Shown: positions 25,279 to 33,378 of the stretch, one piece after another
Numbering within the stretch: position 1 is the stretch's first letter
Layout of the letters: every line of letters begins with the position of its first letter
Translations under genes and position numbers: made by a program
The notes under the pieces: model-generated
The model's database searches: none
Seen by the model: the letters and a program-made list of their open reading frames with translations, nothing else
What the model was told of the DNA's origin: nothing
NCBI GenBank assembly: GCA_016716435.1
Contig: JADJWI010000003.1
Location: 248,001-312,000, forward strand
Origin: Acidobacteriota bacterium
Lineage (GTDB): Bacteria; Acidobacteriota; Blastocatellia; Pyrinomonadales; Pyrinomonadaceae
Direction: 5' to 3'
DNA: 64,000 bases

Positions 25279-26697
25279 ATGAAAAGAGGTCATTTTGCGA
25301 AAACTTTTGCGGTATTTGTTCTGATGTGGTCGCTGGTCGTATTGCCGCCGGCAATGATCGCGCAGACCGCGGTGAAAATGCCGAAGAATAAATACAAGGT
25401 CCAGGACGACGTTCAGCTTGGTGAAAAGGCTTCGACCCAGGTAGAACAGCAGTTTCCTATATTGAACGATACCCAGGCAACGCAGTACGTAAAGAGGGTG
25501 GGTGCACGGCTTGTTGCAGCGATCCCGCCGCAGTTTCGCGAGCCGGCGTTCGACTATGATTTTCAGGTCGTCAACGCCAGCGACATCAATGCATTTGCCC
25601 TGCCGGGCGGTCCGATGTACGTAAATCGCGGAATGATTGAAGCTGCTCGAAACGAGGGCGAAATGGCCGGGGTTATGGCTCACGAGATAAGCCACGTCGC
25701 ACTTCGCCACGCAACGGCTCAGCAGACAAAGTTGAACAACCCTTGGAACCAGATCCTCGGCATCGGTGCCATCCTCGGCGGTGCGATCCTCGCCGGCGAG
25801 GCCGGGGCACAGGCCGGGCAGATCTTTGCCGCGGGCTACTTTCTCCGCTACAGCCGTGAATACGAGACGCAGGCAGATATCCTCGGCTCGCAGATAATGG
25901 CCAATGCCGGCTACGATCCGCGCGACCTTGCGGGCATGTTTCAAACCATTGCCGGTGAGGGTGGAAACCGAGCTCCGGAATGGCTCAGCAGTCACCCCGA
26001 CCCGGGCAATCGCCAGCAAAAGATACTTGCAGAGGCACAGCGGCTTGATGTCTCGCCCAACCCAATAAAGGAAACGCCCGAGTTTCGGCGCGTCCAGAGC
26101 CGGCTGCGGTCAATGCCGCCGGCAAAGTCGCTCGCAGAGCTTCAGCAGGAAGCCGAGCGTGGCCAGAATACGGGCTCAGGCGGAGCGATGTCCGGCGGAC
26201 GATATTCGCAGAACGTCCCGCTGCCTTCGACCCGCTATCGCGCTTATGCGGTGGGAAACTGGCTGCGGATGAACGTTCCGCAGAACTGGCGTGAATTCAG
26301 CGGCCAACGCGACGCGACGTTCGCCCCTGAAGGTGCATACGGCGACAACGGCTTTACGCACGGGATGATGATCGGTGTTCACCGCGGGCAGAGCGGGCAG
26401 TTTAACCGCGATATAGATGAATTTGTGAGAGGCCTTATGCAGGCGAACGGGTATCTGCGACAGCAGTCGGGTTATCAGCAGGTTCGCTTTGCCGGCCGTC
26501 AGGGCCTAGCTATTCAGCTTGCGGGCCGTTCGCCGATCTACGGCGGGACCGAACTCGTTACGATCTATTCGGCCCCGCTTCGCAATGGTGAGACGTTTTA
26601 CGTCATCGCCGTCTCGCCGCAACAGCAGGCTGCGAACTACGATCGGACCTTCCGGACAATACTAAACTCCGTAAGGCTCAACGACGCCTCGCTTTAA
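25279..26697 (+). CDS. Secreted M48-family metallopeptidase
   Basis: 472 residues. A signal peptide (about 1-28, ending 'AMIAQ') precedes the M48 domain (about 50-260) with zinc motif HEISH (His135, Glu136, His139) and the third ligand in 'REYETQADILGSQIM'. 'NAFALPGGPMYVNRGMI' is also typical. No extra membrane helices are needed, so it resembles periplasmic BepA/YfgC-type or Oma1-like quality-control peptidases. After a Ser/Gly linker (about 305-325) comes a C-terminal domain (about 330-470) of unknown type in place of TPRs. The start has GGAGGGAG just before it. Confidence 0.9.
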   Translation: MKRGHFAKTFAVFVLMWSLVVLPPAMIAQTAVKMPKNKYKVQDDVQLGEKASTQVEQQFPILNDTQATQYVKRVGARLVAAIPPQFREPAFDYDFQVVNASDINAFALPGGPMYVNRGMIEAARNEGEMAGVMAHEISHVALRHATAQQTKLNNPWNQILGIGAILGGAILAGEAGAQAGQIFAAGYFLRYSREYETQADILGSQIMANAGYDPRDLAGMFQTIAGEGGNRAPEWLSSHPDPGNRQQKILAEAQRLDVSPNPIKETPEFRRVQSRLRSMPPAKSLAELQQEAERGQNTGSGGAMSGGRYSQNVPLPSTRYRAYAVGNWLRMNVPQNWREFSGQRDATFAPEGAYGDNGFTHGMMIGVHRGQSGQFNRDIDEFVRGLMQANGYLRQQSGYQQVRFAGRQGLAIQLAGRSPIYGGTELVTIYSAPLRNGETFYVIAVSPQQQAANYDRTFRTILNSVRLNDASL

Positions 26698-26717
26698 CAA
26701 GCGTCAAGAAAAAGAAG

Positions 26718-26755
26718 ATCCCGGATTCGCAACCAGCGCATCCGGGATTTTCATT
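26718..26755. terminator. Terminator between convergent M48 and MFS genes
   Basis: ATCCCGGAT (26718-26726) pairs with ATCCGGGAT (26740-26748), followed on the plus strand by TTTCATTTTC. It ends the M48 message and may also stop the converging MFS transcript. Confidence 0.75.
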
Positions 26756-26767
26756 TTCACATCTACC

Positions 26768-26802
26768 CGCTCACTGCTCACTGCTCACCGCTCGCTGCTC
26801 AC
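26768..26802. repeat. Heptamer tandem repeat (YGCTCAC x5) in the MFS gene end
   Basis: Five contiguous heptamers CGCTCAC, TGCTCAC, TGCTCAC, CGCTCGC, TGCTCAC. They cover the stop codon and last codons of the minus-strand MFS gene, which therefore ends in the repeat-encoded tail 'EQRAVSSEQ'. The same heptamer forms the array at 29719. Confidence 0.9.
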
Positions 26803-28018
26803 CACCCCTCGTTCCCATCAACAGCACCACCGCAACCAGCGAGATCACCGCACTCGTGATGAACGCGGTTTCCGCATTGAACTGGTACCAGAGAAATCCG
26901 AACAGCACTGATGCGGGCAGGACCGCAATGCCGAAGGCGAGGTTGAAAAGCCCGTAAGCCGTTCCACGCTTTTCGGGTTCGACCATATCAGCGACAAGCG
27001 CCTTCTCGGCTCCTTCCGTAAGGCCGAAATAGGAACCGTAGATGATGAACAAGACCCACGTCTGCCATGGCGAATCGATGAATGCAAACCCGATATAGAC
27101 GAGCGCATAGATAACCCAGCCGGCGGCGATCAGCGTCCGCCGCCCAAAGCGGTCCGAGAGATCGCCGCCGAGGAGCGAAAATACGACCTTGCTAAAGTGA
27201 AGCGCCATCCACAGAACCGGCAACATTACCGGCGAGATGCCGGCCTGCTCCGCTCGCAGCAGCAGGAATGCATCGGTCGAATTTGAGAGCGTGAAGAGTG
27301 CGACGATCAGGAGATAGCGCTTGAAGCGCCCGTCAAAACCGGCAAGCGAAACGGTGAACTTGATCGGCTCGGCGGGCTCCGCTCGGGCTTTATCCTCGCG
27401 GACGAAAAATACGATGACGAAAAGTCCGAGAACGACCGGGATAGAGGCGAAGAGGAATACTTGCTGATATTCGCGGATGGAAGGCTCGGCCGAATCGAGT
27501 GCGATATAGCTCAAAAGCAGAACCGCAATGACCGGGCCGATCACGGCGCCCAAATGATCTGCCGCACGGTTAAAGCCAAAAGCAAGCCCGCGCCGCTCGG
27601 GTTCGACGTCCGCTGCGAGCAGTGCATCGCGAGGAGCACCGCGGATGCCCTTCCCAACACGGTCCGCTGCCCGGACAACCAGCACTTGCGGCCAAACGGT
27701 CACGAAAGCAAGCAGCGGCCGAGTCACCGCCGCAAGCGAATAGCCGAGAAAGACCGGTAGCTTCCGCTTATTGAATTTGTCGCTGAGATAGCCGGAGAAA
27801 AGCTTGAGAATACTTGCAGCCGATTCCGCCACGCCTTCGATCAACCCTATCGCAAATGGCGAAGCTCCCAGTGCAAGAAAAAGAAAAGCGGGCAGGAGCG
27901 GATAGATTATTTCGCTCGAGGTGTCGTTGAGCAGGCTGACGAGGCTGAGGGCAAAAACATTCTGCGGAAGCCCGCGATAACGGGCCATCCAATCGCGGAT
28001 CTTTGAAAGCAGTGACAC
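26771..28018 (-). CDS. MFS transporter
   Basis: 415 residues with about 12 membrane helices. The start 'MSLLSKIRDWMARYRGLPQNVFALSLVSLLNDTSSEIIYPLLPAFL' and the loop 'GYLSDKFNKRKLPVFLGYSLAAVTRPLLAF' with 'DRVGKGIRGAPRDALLAADV' mark the major facilitator group often annotated as a drug or metabolite exporter. The second-half loop motif 'GDLSDRFGRRTL' is also present. Substrate unknown. The last dozen codons come from a heptamer tandem repeat. Confidence 0.9.
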   Translation of the reverse strand: MSLLSKIRDWMARYRGLPQNVFALSLVSLLNDTSSEIIYPLLPAFLFLALGASPFAIGLIEGVAESAASILKLFSGYLSDKFNKRKLPVFLGYSLAAVTRPLLAFVTVWPQVLVVRAADRVGKGIRGAPRDALLAADVEPERRGLAFGFNRAADHLGAVIGPVIAVLLLSYIALDSAEPSIREYQQVFLFASIPVVLGLFVIVFFVREDKARAEPAEPIKFTVSLAGFDGRFKRYLLIVALFTLSNSTDAFLLLRAEQAGISPVMLPVLWMALHFSKVVFSLLGGDLSDRFGRRTLIAAGWVIYALVYIGFAFIDSPWQTWVLFIIYGSYFGLTEGAEKALVADMVEPEKRGTAYGLFNLAFGIAVLPASVLFGFLWYQFNAETAFITSAVISLVAVVLLMGTRGGEQRAVSSEQ

Positions 28019-28039
28019 TAAAGGCCTCGGGAGTTGGGT

Positions 28040-28270
28040 TTATCGGCGGCGCGTCGGCGGAGCTTTTTCGGCTGCATCGCTGCCGAGGGCGAAATACCAA
28101 AGCGTTCCGCCGCCGACCAGCGTCGCGATCAGCATTGCGCCAAGAAGGACGAGCCGGAGAGCGAGCCGGACGCTCTTTCTCAACACTCGAAAAACAATGT
28201 AAGCTACCGCCGCACCGACAAGCAGGACAACGATCGCCAAAACGGCAAGAATGATCCCGGAAGTTTCCAT
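28040..28270 (-). CDS. Small two-span membrane protein (76 aa)
   Basis: Two hydrophobic helices (about 6-30 and 37-62) with a short basic loop 'RVLRKSVRLALR' between, and a polar basic tail. AAGGAG lies about ten bases before the ATG. It starts four bases after yacG, so the two are translated together, and is followed by the MFS gene after 21 bp. No recognised family. Confidence 0.75.
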   Translation of the reverse strand: METSGIILAVLAIVVLLVGAAVAYIVFRVLRKSVRLALRLVLLGAMLIATLVGGGTLWYFALGSDAAEKAPPTRRR

Positions 28271-28274
28271 TACT

Positions 28275-28481
28275 TCATCGCTCCTTTTCGGCCATCGTCC
28301 GCTCGATGTGCTGCAGGTCTTCCTCGGTCAGCGACGAACTCTCGGCCGGTAGTGCAAATTCTTCATCGATCCACGCGCCAAAGTCCAAAAGGCGGCATCG
28401 CTCCGAACAGAATGGCCGAAACTCATTGCCCTCGTAGGCCGTCATTCGCCCGCAGGTTGGGCATTTGATTTCCTTTAACAT
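28275..28481 (-). CDS. yacG: Zinc-binding DNA gyrase inhibitor YacG
   Basis: 68 residues. Cys7, Cys10, Cys25 and Cys29 in 'KCPTCGR ... RPFCSERCRLLDFGAWIDEE' are the zinc ligands and core of YacG, which binds GyrB and blocks DNA binding by gyrase. The ATG at 28481 is preferred to the GTG one codon upstream. In many genomes yacG adjoins coaE; here its partner is a small membrane protein. Confidence 0.93.
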   Translation of the reverse strand: MLKEIKCPTCGRMTAYEGNEFRPFCSERCRLLDFGAWIDEEFALPAESSSLTEEDLQHIERTMAEKER

Positions 28482-28650
28482 CACTCAATAAAAGCCAAGA
28501 TTAACACATCGGAGCGGCCGCGGTCAGCTTTTCCGGGCCGTAGATTTTTGTTGAACCGAACGGGAATTGATGCAATCATTAGGGTGTTGACAGAACATCC
28601 GGAGCATCAGTTTCGTTAATATCTTCATCACACAAGCTCGCGGAGGAATT

Positions 28651-29634
28651 ATGAGCGATATAAAGGACCGGTTCGAATCGTGGCAGAAAGAGGCCAAGGA
28701 AAAGTTTGGCGAGATCGATAAGCAGCTCGGCATCTCAGAGAACGTCGTCGAGGGCGTCAAGACCGTCGCCGACACCGCCCAGAAAGGCGCCGAGCGGATC
28801 CGGGCTGAGGCCGAAAAGAGCGGCGTCGGCAAACAAGCCGTAAAGGTCGCCGGCGAAACGGTCAAGGTTGCACAGGAGACTGCAAAACAGGCATGGACCG
28901 CCAGCGAGCCGCTCCGCGAGGCCGCAGGCGACGCCGCCGGAAAGGCCGGAAAGTCCGCCGGAGACGTCATCGGTTCGGCAGGCGAAAGGGCCGGCGAGAT
29001 GTTTGAAGATGCCCGCGAGACCGTATCAAAAACGGCCGAGGGCGCGACCAAGGCATTCAACCTCGGTGCGGGCTGGGCTCGGACGGTCGATTCGGCTATG
29101 ACCTCGCTGACCAAGGCGTCGTCATGGGTCGCCGAAAATCCGCTTCAGGCCGCAGCTACTGGTTTTTCGATGGCTGTCGGTGCCGGGCTCGGCGCCGTAT
29201 TTACGGGCTTTAGCTCGCACTGGCTTTTCAATTCCGCCCTTCCCGCTTGGTCTGTGCAGAAAGCTGCGGAGCAGTTCAACGAATATCTCCGTTCGCGTGA
29301 AAAGATGATCGCCGAAGGCAAGCTCGACGAGGCCCGAACCGCGCAGATCCGCTTCGAACGCGACATCGCCCGCTACTTTGGCGCACCGATGCTCGGCGCG
29401 TTTTCGTTCGCTTCGGGTGCGGTGATGATGACGAACGTCGTCAACCCCAAGACCATTACCGGCGCACCGATCGATTGGCTCATCGGCGGCAATCCGCTCC
29501 TCGAGGGCGTCTGGTTCTTTGGCAACGGCGTCGTCTGCTTTAAGACCAGCTACGATTTCTTCATGATCGCGCTCGAAGGCCAGGAAGATGTAGAGAAGAT
29601 GGTCCGCGAGATCAAAGGACTGCTGCCGGCTTGA
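28651..29634 (+). CDS. Coiled-coil, apolipoprotein/LEA-like protein with hydrophobic C-terminal domain
   Basis: 327 residues. The first 150 residues are an Ala/Lys/Glu-rich amphipathic helix with repeated 'AGE', 'AGKAG', 'ETV' 11-mer-like units, as in LEA or apolipoprotein-type proteins. About 155-300 is a different, moderately hydrophobic domain with 'AATGFSMAVGAGLGAVFTGF', 'FGAPMLGAFSFASGAVMM' and 'NGVVCFKTSYDFFMIAL', perhaps membrane-associated. GGAGG five bases before ATG supports the start. No family recognised; a role in stress or membrane protection is a guess. A heptamer array begins at its stop codon. Confidence 0.65.
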   Translation: MSDIKDRFESWQKEAKEKFGEIDKQLGISENVVEGVKTVADTAQKGAERIRAEAEKSGVGKQAVKVAGETVKVAQETAKQAWTASEPLREAAGDAAGKAGKSAGDVIGSAGERAGEMFEDARETVSKTAEGATKAFNLGAGWARTVDSAMTSLTKASSWVAENPLQAAATGFSMAVGAGLGAVFTGFSSHWLFNSALPAWSVQKAAEQFNEYLRSREKMIAEGKLDEARTAQIRFERDIARYFGAPMLGAFSFASGAVMMTNVVNPKTITGAPIDWLIGGNPLLEGVWFFGNGVVCFKTSYDFFMIALEGQEDVEKMVREIKGLLPA

Positions 29635-29680
29635 GCAGTGGTCAGTGGTCAGTGGTCAGTGGTCAGTGGTCAGTGGTCAG
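29634..29680. repeat. Heptamer tandem repeat (GTCAGTG x5+)
   Basis: From the stop codon of the coiled-coil gene: a partial unit GCAGTG, then five perfect GTCAGTG heptamers (29641-29675) and a final GTCAG. Confidence 0.95.
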
Positions 29681-29718
29681 ATGATACTCAGACGCTCTAA
29701 ATAAGTTTCTCTGCAAAG

Positions 29719-29788
29719 GGCTAATGGCTTACGGCTCACTGCTCACTGCTTACTGCTCACCGCTCACCGCTCACTGCTCACTCCTAAC
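29719..29788. repeat. Heptamer tandem repeat (NGCTCAC x10)
   Basis: Ten contiguous 7-bp units from GGCTAAT to TCCTAAC, most being TGCTCAC or CGCTCAC with single-base variants. The last unit contains the stop codon of the minus-strand S2P gene. Confidence 0.92.
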
Positions 29789-30803
29789 CTATCTTTATTG
29801 GGAATGGCACAAAGCTAAGTATAAATATCACTAGAACACCGAACGCGATCAGCTTTCGTTTCCCGTCGATCGGCGAGGTGTCCCATGGTTCCGGATGCCC
29901 GATCCGCATCATTATCCCGAGGAGCACGGCGATCAGAAAACCGCTCGGGCTGTTGAAATAGATCATCCCCAGCACCGACAGCACGGCCATGATCGCAAAG
30001 GCGATCCGGCCGGTCCAATAATGCACTCGTTCGCCAAACACAGCATAGATCGCGTGCCCGCCATCGAGTTGGCCCGATGGGATCAGGTTGAGCGCCGTAA
30101 CCAATAAACCGACCCAAGCCGCGTAGTAGAACGAATTCCCGTAGATCGCATCCGTGCCCGTACCCGCCAGCCACCCGATCGCCTGCATCAGCAGCGGATC
30201 GGAAAAAACGATCCCCTGATAATTCGCAACAACCTGGGCCGGGGCTTTTTCGGCAGTAAAGATGCCAAGAAATGCGATCGGAAGCAGGGCGATAAAGCCC
30301 GCGATCGGCCCAGCGACGCCGATATCGAAAACGGCCTTTCGCGAGGGCATCGGCGAGCGTATCTTGATAAATGCGCCGAACGTGCCGGCCGGCCCGATGA
30401 GCGGCGGAGTCGGGATGAAATAGGGCAGCGTCGCGTCAACGCGGTAAATGCGGCAGGCTACATAGTGCCCCATTTCGTGGGCGATCAATATAAAAAGCAG
30501 CGAGACGGAGAAGGAAAGAGCCTGGGCAAGATGGCTCCAGTCCGAGAAAAGATAGGCTACCGCCGAAATGACGATCGCTGCATAGCTTGCCGGTGCTAGA
30601 GCGAGAAACTCAAAAAGTTCTTGCCAGCTTTGCGGGTCGGCCTCGGGAAAGATCATCTGCGGGCCAAAGGGATAAAGTGTCCCGGCGATCGTTGATGTGA
30701 TCAGCGTCAGCAACAGCAACCCGATGTGCCGCCAGGGCCGAAGCTCATCGCGTTCCAATTTGAATGCATTTTCGTGTCCGGCGGTCTCGGGTAGTTCCTG
30801 CAT
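29784..30803 (-). CDS. Site-2 protease family membrane metallopeptidase (M50)
   Basis: 339 residues, about seven helices. The zinc motif HEMGH (His109, Glu110, His113) lies in a helix, and the third ligand is Asp247 in 'NLIPSGQLDGGH'. 'PYFIPTPPLIGPAGTFGAFIKIRSPMPSRKAVFDIGVAGPIAGF' is the EGY1/FtsH-linked M50 pattern, without a PDZ domain. Such enzymes cut membrane-bound regulators within the bilayer. The N-terminal 25 residues are cytosolic and charged. No anti-sigma factor is adjacent. Confidence 0.93.
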   Translation of the reverse strand: MQELPETAGHENAFKLERDELRPWRHIGLLLLTLITSTIAGTLYPFGPQMIFPEADPQSWQELFEFLALAPASYAAIVISAVAYLFSDWSHLAQALSFSVSLLFILIAHEMGHYVACRIYRVDATLPYFIPTPPLIGPAGTFGAFIKIRSPMPSRKAVFDIGVAGPIAGFIALLPIAFLGIFTAEKAPAQVVANYQGIVFSDPLLMQAIGWLAGTGTDAIYGNSFYYAAWVGLLVTALNLIPSGQLDGGHAIYAVFGERVHYWTGRIAFAIMAVLSVLGMIYFNSPSGFLIAVLLGIMMRIGHPEPWDTSPIDGKRKLIAFGVLVIFILSFVPFPIKIG

Positions 30804-30821
30804 TTGCTGCTTGCAAATAAT

Positions 30822-30866
30822 TATCGCAAACTACTTGGCCCGATGCATTCGGAGTAGTTTGCGATA
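30822..30866. repeat. Perfect 14-bp inverted repeat downstream of hup
   Basis: The arms TATCGCAAACTACT (30822-30835) and AGTAGTTTGCGATA (30853-30866) match perfectly around a 17-bp loop with a nested CCGA/TCGG pair. It fills the gap between the hup stop and the S2P start. No T-run follows, so it may be a terminator of the S2P/HU boundary only in a loose sense, or a binding site. Confidence 0.55.
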
Positions 30867-30889
30867 CGTTAAAAAGATTAAATTTGCTG

Positions 30890-31180
30890 CTATTCGCCTT
30901 GGTCCTCTTCCGCGTTTCCGCCGGTGAGTTCCTTGCCCGGTTTGAACCGGATCGTTTTGCCGGCCGGGATCGGCACTTCCTCGCCCGTCCGCGGATTTCG
31001 CCCGACGCCTCGCTTACGCGGCTTAACGACAAATACCCCAAAACCTCGGAGTTCTATCCTTTTGCCCTGGGCAAGGGCTTCCTTCATCGCGTTAAAAAGC
31101 GAGTCGACCACCTGCTCCGCTTTCTGTTTGGGAACTCCGGTCTTGTCGGCGACCTGATTGACGATGTCCAGTTTTATCAT
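30890..31180 (-). CDS. HU/IHF family DNA-binding protein
   Basis: 96 residues with the whole HU fold: 'MIKLDIVNQVADKTGVPKQ' at the N-terminus, 'GKRIELRGFGVFVVKPRKRGVGRNP' and 'GKTIRFKPGKEL' with the beta-arm. A short acidic tail (GGNAEEDQGE) is added. It bends and compacts DNA. GGAGG is six bases before the ATG and a strong promoter lies 55-85 bp upstream. Confidence 0.95.
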   Translation of the reverse strand: MIKLDIVNQVADKTGVPKQKAEQVVDSLFNAMKEALAQGKRIELRGFGVFVVKPRKRGVGRNPRTGEEVPIPAGKTIRFKPGKELTGGNAEEDQGE

Positions 31181-31240
31181 TGTGCCCTCCGGGCAGTTCG
31201 GTTGACCCCAGGGAAAGAACGACCCGTCGCGTCAAATCTG

Positions 31241-31270
31241 ATAATAAACCCGTAAATCCACTTTTGTCAA
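31241..31270 (-). promoter_or_regulatory. Sigma-70 promoter of the HU gene
   Basis: On the minus strand TTGACA (31270-31265), an 18-bp spacer and TATTAT (31246-31241). The transcript would start about 55 bases before the ATG. Confidence 0.8.
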
Positions 31271-31451
31271 CATTTTGCGGTGAAAGAGCGGAGAACATTT
31301 TTTGCCATCGCAGGCGCGAAAATCTCCATTTCGCCGATATTCGGCCTCAGTAACTTGCACGGCAACGAGCCCAAAGATGTTCTTGCCCGGGAAAATTGAT
31401 GGTAAAATCTCGACAATCGTTCTTAAGTTTTGATCAAAGCGAGGTAAGCAA

Positions 31452-32273
31452 ATGCGTTGGAGACAGCAGCGGCAGAGTTCTAACATCGAGGACCGGCGGG
31501 GCATGGGCCGCGGCATTGCAATGGGCGGCGGCGGCATCGGCGTGCTGATCATTGCCGCTCTTGTTTGTCTGCTCGGCGGCGACCCGCGCCAGTTTCTCGA
31601 AGGGCTTCCGGCTCAGCCCCAAACGCAGCAGCAACCCGCCGCGGCGAACAACGCACCACCCGACGAGAACCGGCAGTTTGCTGCGGCGGTCCTCGGAAGT
31701 ACCGAAGACGTTTTCTCGCAGATCCTGCCCGCCCAAGGCGGCCCGCGCTATCAGCCGCCGACGCTTGTTCTTTTTTCAGGCGAAGTCTCCTCCGCGTGCG
31801 GCTACGCGAGTGCAGCAATGGGCCCGTTCTATTGCCCCGGCGACCGAAAACTTTACCTAGACTTCGCTTTTTTTGATGAATTGAAACGCGAATTCCGGGC
31901 ACCCGGCGATTTTGCACAAGCTTACGTAATCGCCCACGAGGTCGGCCATCACATCCAGAACCTGCTCGGGACAATGGGACAGGTCCAAGCCCGCGGACAG
32001 AACAACGCCCTTTCAGTTCGCCTTGAGCTGCAGGCGGATTGCTACGCCGGCGTTTGGGCCCATCATGCGGCGAAGAAAGGCATCGTCGAACCGGGCGACC
32101 CTGAGGAAGCTCTCCGTGCAGCCGCCGCCGTCGGCGACGATATGATCCAAAAGCGGACGCAGGGTTACGTTGTTCCCGAATCGTTCACCCACGGCTCGTC
32201 AAAAGAGAGAATGGAATGGTTCACCCGCGGTTACAATGACGGCGACATGCGGCAATGCCAGACTTTCCGCTAG
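31452..32273 (+). CDS. YpfJ-type neutral zinc metallopeptidase
   Basis: 273 residues. 'MRWRQQRQSSNIEDRRG' and a transmembrane helix (about 28-42) are the conserved N-terminus of this family; the zinc motif is HEVGHHIQN (His162, His166) with the third ligand in 'LELQADCYAGVWAHHA'. Cys residues in 'SSACGYASAAMGPFYCPGD' are also typical. A Gln/Pro-rich linker (about 52-72) joins anchor and catalytic domain, which should face the periplasm. Substrate unknown. GAGG lies eight to nine bases before the start. Confidence 0.93.
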   Translation: MRWRQQRQSSNIEDRRGMGRGIAMGGGGIGVLIIAALVCLLGGDPRQFLEGLPAQPQTQQQPAAANNAPPDENRQFAAAVLGSTEDVFSQILPAQGGPRYQPPTLVLFSGEVSSACGYASAAMGPFYCPGDRKLYLDFAFFDELKREFRAPGDFAQAYVIAHEVGHHIQNLLGTMGQVQARGQNNALSVRLELQADCYAGVWAHHAAKKGIVEPGDPEEALRAAAAVGDDMIQKRTQGYVVPESFTHGSSKERMEWFTRGYNDGDMRQCQTFR

Positions 32274-32279
32274 GCGTGT

Positions 32280-32825
32280 TTACCCCGCCGAGGTTGGCGT
32301 AAACGGCCGGCCGTAAAGTTCCTGATAGACCCAACCGAGCACGCGAGCCTCGGCCGTGTAAAGCGTTTCGATCCACGAACTTGTCAGGTAAAGCCGCCGC
32401 TCGGTGTTGGTGGTCAGCTTTTCGGCATTTTCCATTATTGAAGCCGCCGGGTCAGCGTCGAGCTTGTTCGCTTCTGCGATCTCCCGCTTCGTCTCTTTAG
32501 CATCGTGGATTGCCGCGAGAATGTCGTTGAGCCAAAGCCCGAAGAGCGGCTCGGAGCTGTTTTCCTGAACCGCCTGAAATACGCCGATCGCAAACCTCGC
32601 CTCGGCATTCTCGAAGGGATAGATCGGAACGCCGTTCGCTTCATCGTCCGCCTGTTTCCAGAGGAAAAGCTCGTTCGACATCGCGTGGCGAATGCGAGCG
32701 GTCCGCTCGTCGAAGTTAAGAAACCACTCGATCAGATCGGCAAGCGAACTATTATCCAACGTCCCGGTAGCATCGCGTTTAAGTTTCGGCGGCTCCTGGC
32801 CTGCCGCTGTTGCTGCATCGTTCAT
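32280..32825 (-). CDS. Hypothetical protein, helical
   Basis: 181 residues without signal peptide or membrane spans. Features visible are 'LADLIEWFLNFDERTARIRHAMSNELFLWKQADDE' and 'LYLTSSWIETLYTAEARVLGWVYQELYGRPF', suggesting a mainly helical soluble protein. I take the ATG at 32825; a longer frame reaches 32930 but its added residues are basic and unlike the rest. It converges on ypfJ with six bases between stops. Family not recognised. Confidence 0.6.
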   Translation of the reverse strand: MNDAATAAGQEPPKLKRDATGTLDNSSLADLIEWFLNFDERTARIRHAMSNELFLWKQADDEANGVPIYPFENAEARFAIGVFQAVQENSSEPLFGLWLNDILAAIHDAKETKREIAEANKLDADPAASIMENAEKLTTNTERRLYLTSSWIETLYTAEARVLGWVYQELYGRPFTPTSAG

Positions 32826-32950
32826 TTCGAGTTCAAGTTTACACACTTTCCCGCCGCGTTTCACCCATCGGAGCGAATCGCAACTTCGTTGACAAACGCG
32901 GTTTTTCAGCCGATACTTAGGGCACCTCAAACTCCCGCGGAGACGTAACT

Positions 32951-33361
32951 ATGGCAACTAGCTACACAACCTGTCCGAACTGTCGGGCGCAAAACCCCGG
33001 AACTTTCCAGAACTGCTCAAATTGCGGATCGTTCATGGGCGTCGGCTCGCCGATGCAGCATTCACCGCAGATGCAAACCAAACCCGCCGGTGCCGATAAA
33101 AAGATCGCAGCGGGCCTTTGCGGCATTTTGCTCGGCGGCCTCGGGATTCACAAATTCATTCTCGGCTATCAGCAGGAAGGCATCATTCTGCTCTCGGTCT
33201 ATCTCATTTCCTTCATCATCGCGATCGTGACCTGCGGCATCGGCACGCCCTTGATCCTGATCCCGACGGTCATCGGCATCGTTGAAGGCGTCATCTATTT
33301 GACCAAATCCGACGAAGAATTTGTACAGACCTATATCATCGGCAAAAAGCCGTGGTTTTAG
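32951..33361 (+). CDS. Zinc-ribbon / TM2 domain membrane protein
   Basis: 136 residues. A small zinc ribbon (Cys8, Cys11, Cys22, Cys25 in 'CPNCRAQNPGTFQNCSNC') and a polar linker precede a TM2 domain (about 50-120): 'KKIAAGLCGILLGGLGIHKFILGYQQEGI' followed by a second helix pair 'LISFIIAIVTCGIGTPLILIPTVIGIVEGVIYL'. TM2 proteins are small integral proteins of unknown function. Followed 17 bp later by ribE. Confidence 0.88.
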   Translation: MATSYTTCPNCRAQNPGTFQNCSNCGSFMGVGSPMQHSPQMQTKPAGADKKIAAGLCGILLGGLGIHKFILGYQQEGIILLSVYLISFIIAIVTCGIGTPLILIPTVIGIVEGVIYLTKSDEEFVQTYIIGKKPWF

Positions 33362-33378
33362 ATTCTGAAGCCTGAAAG

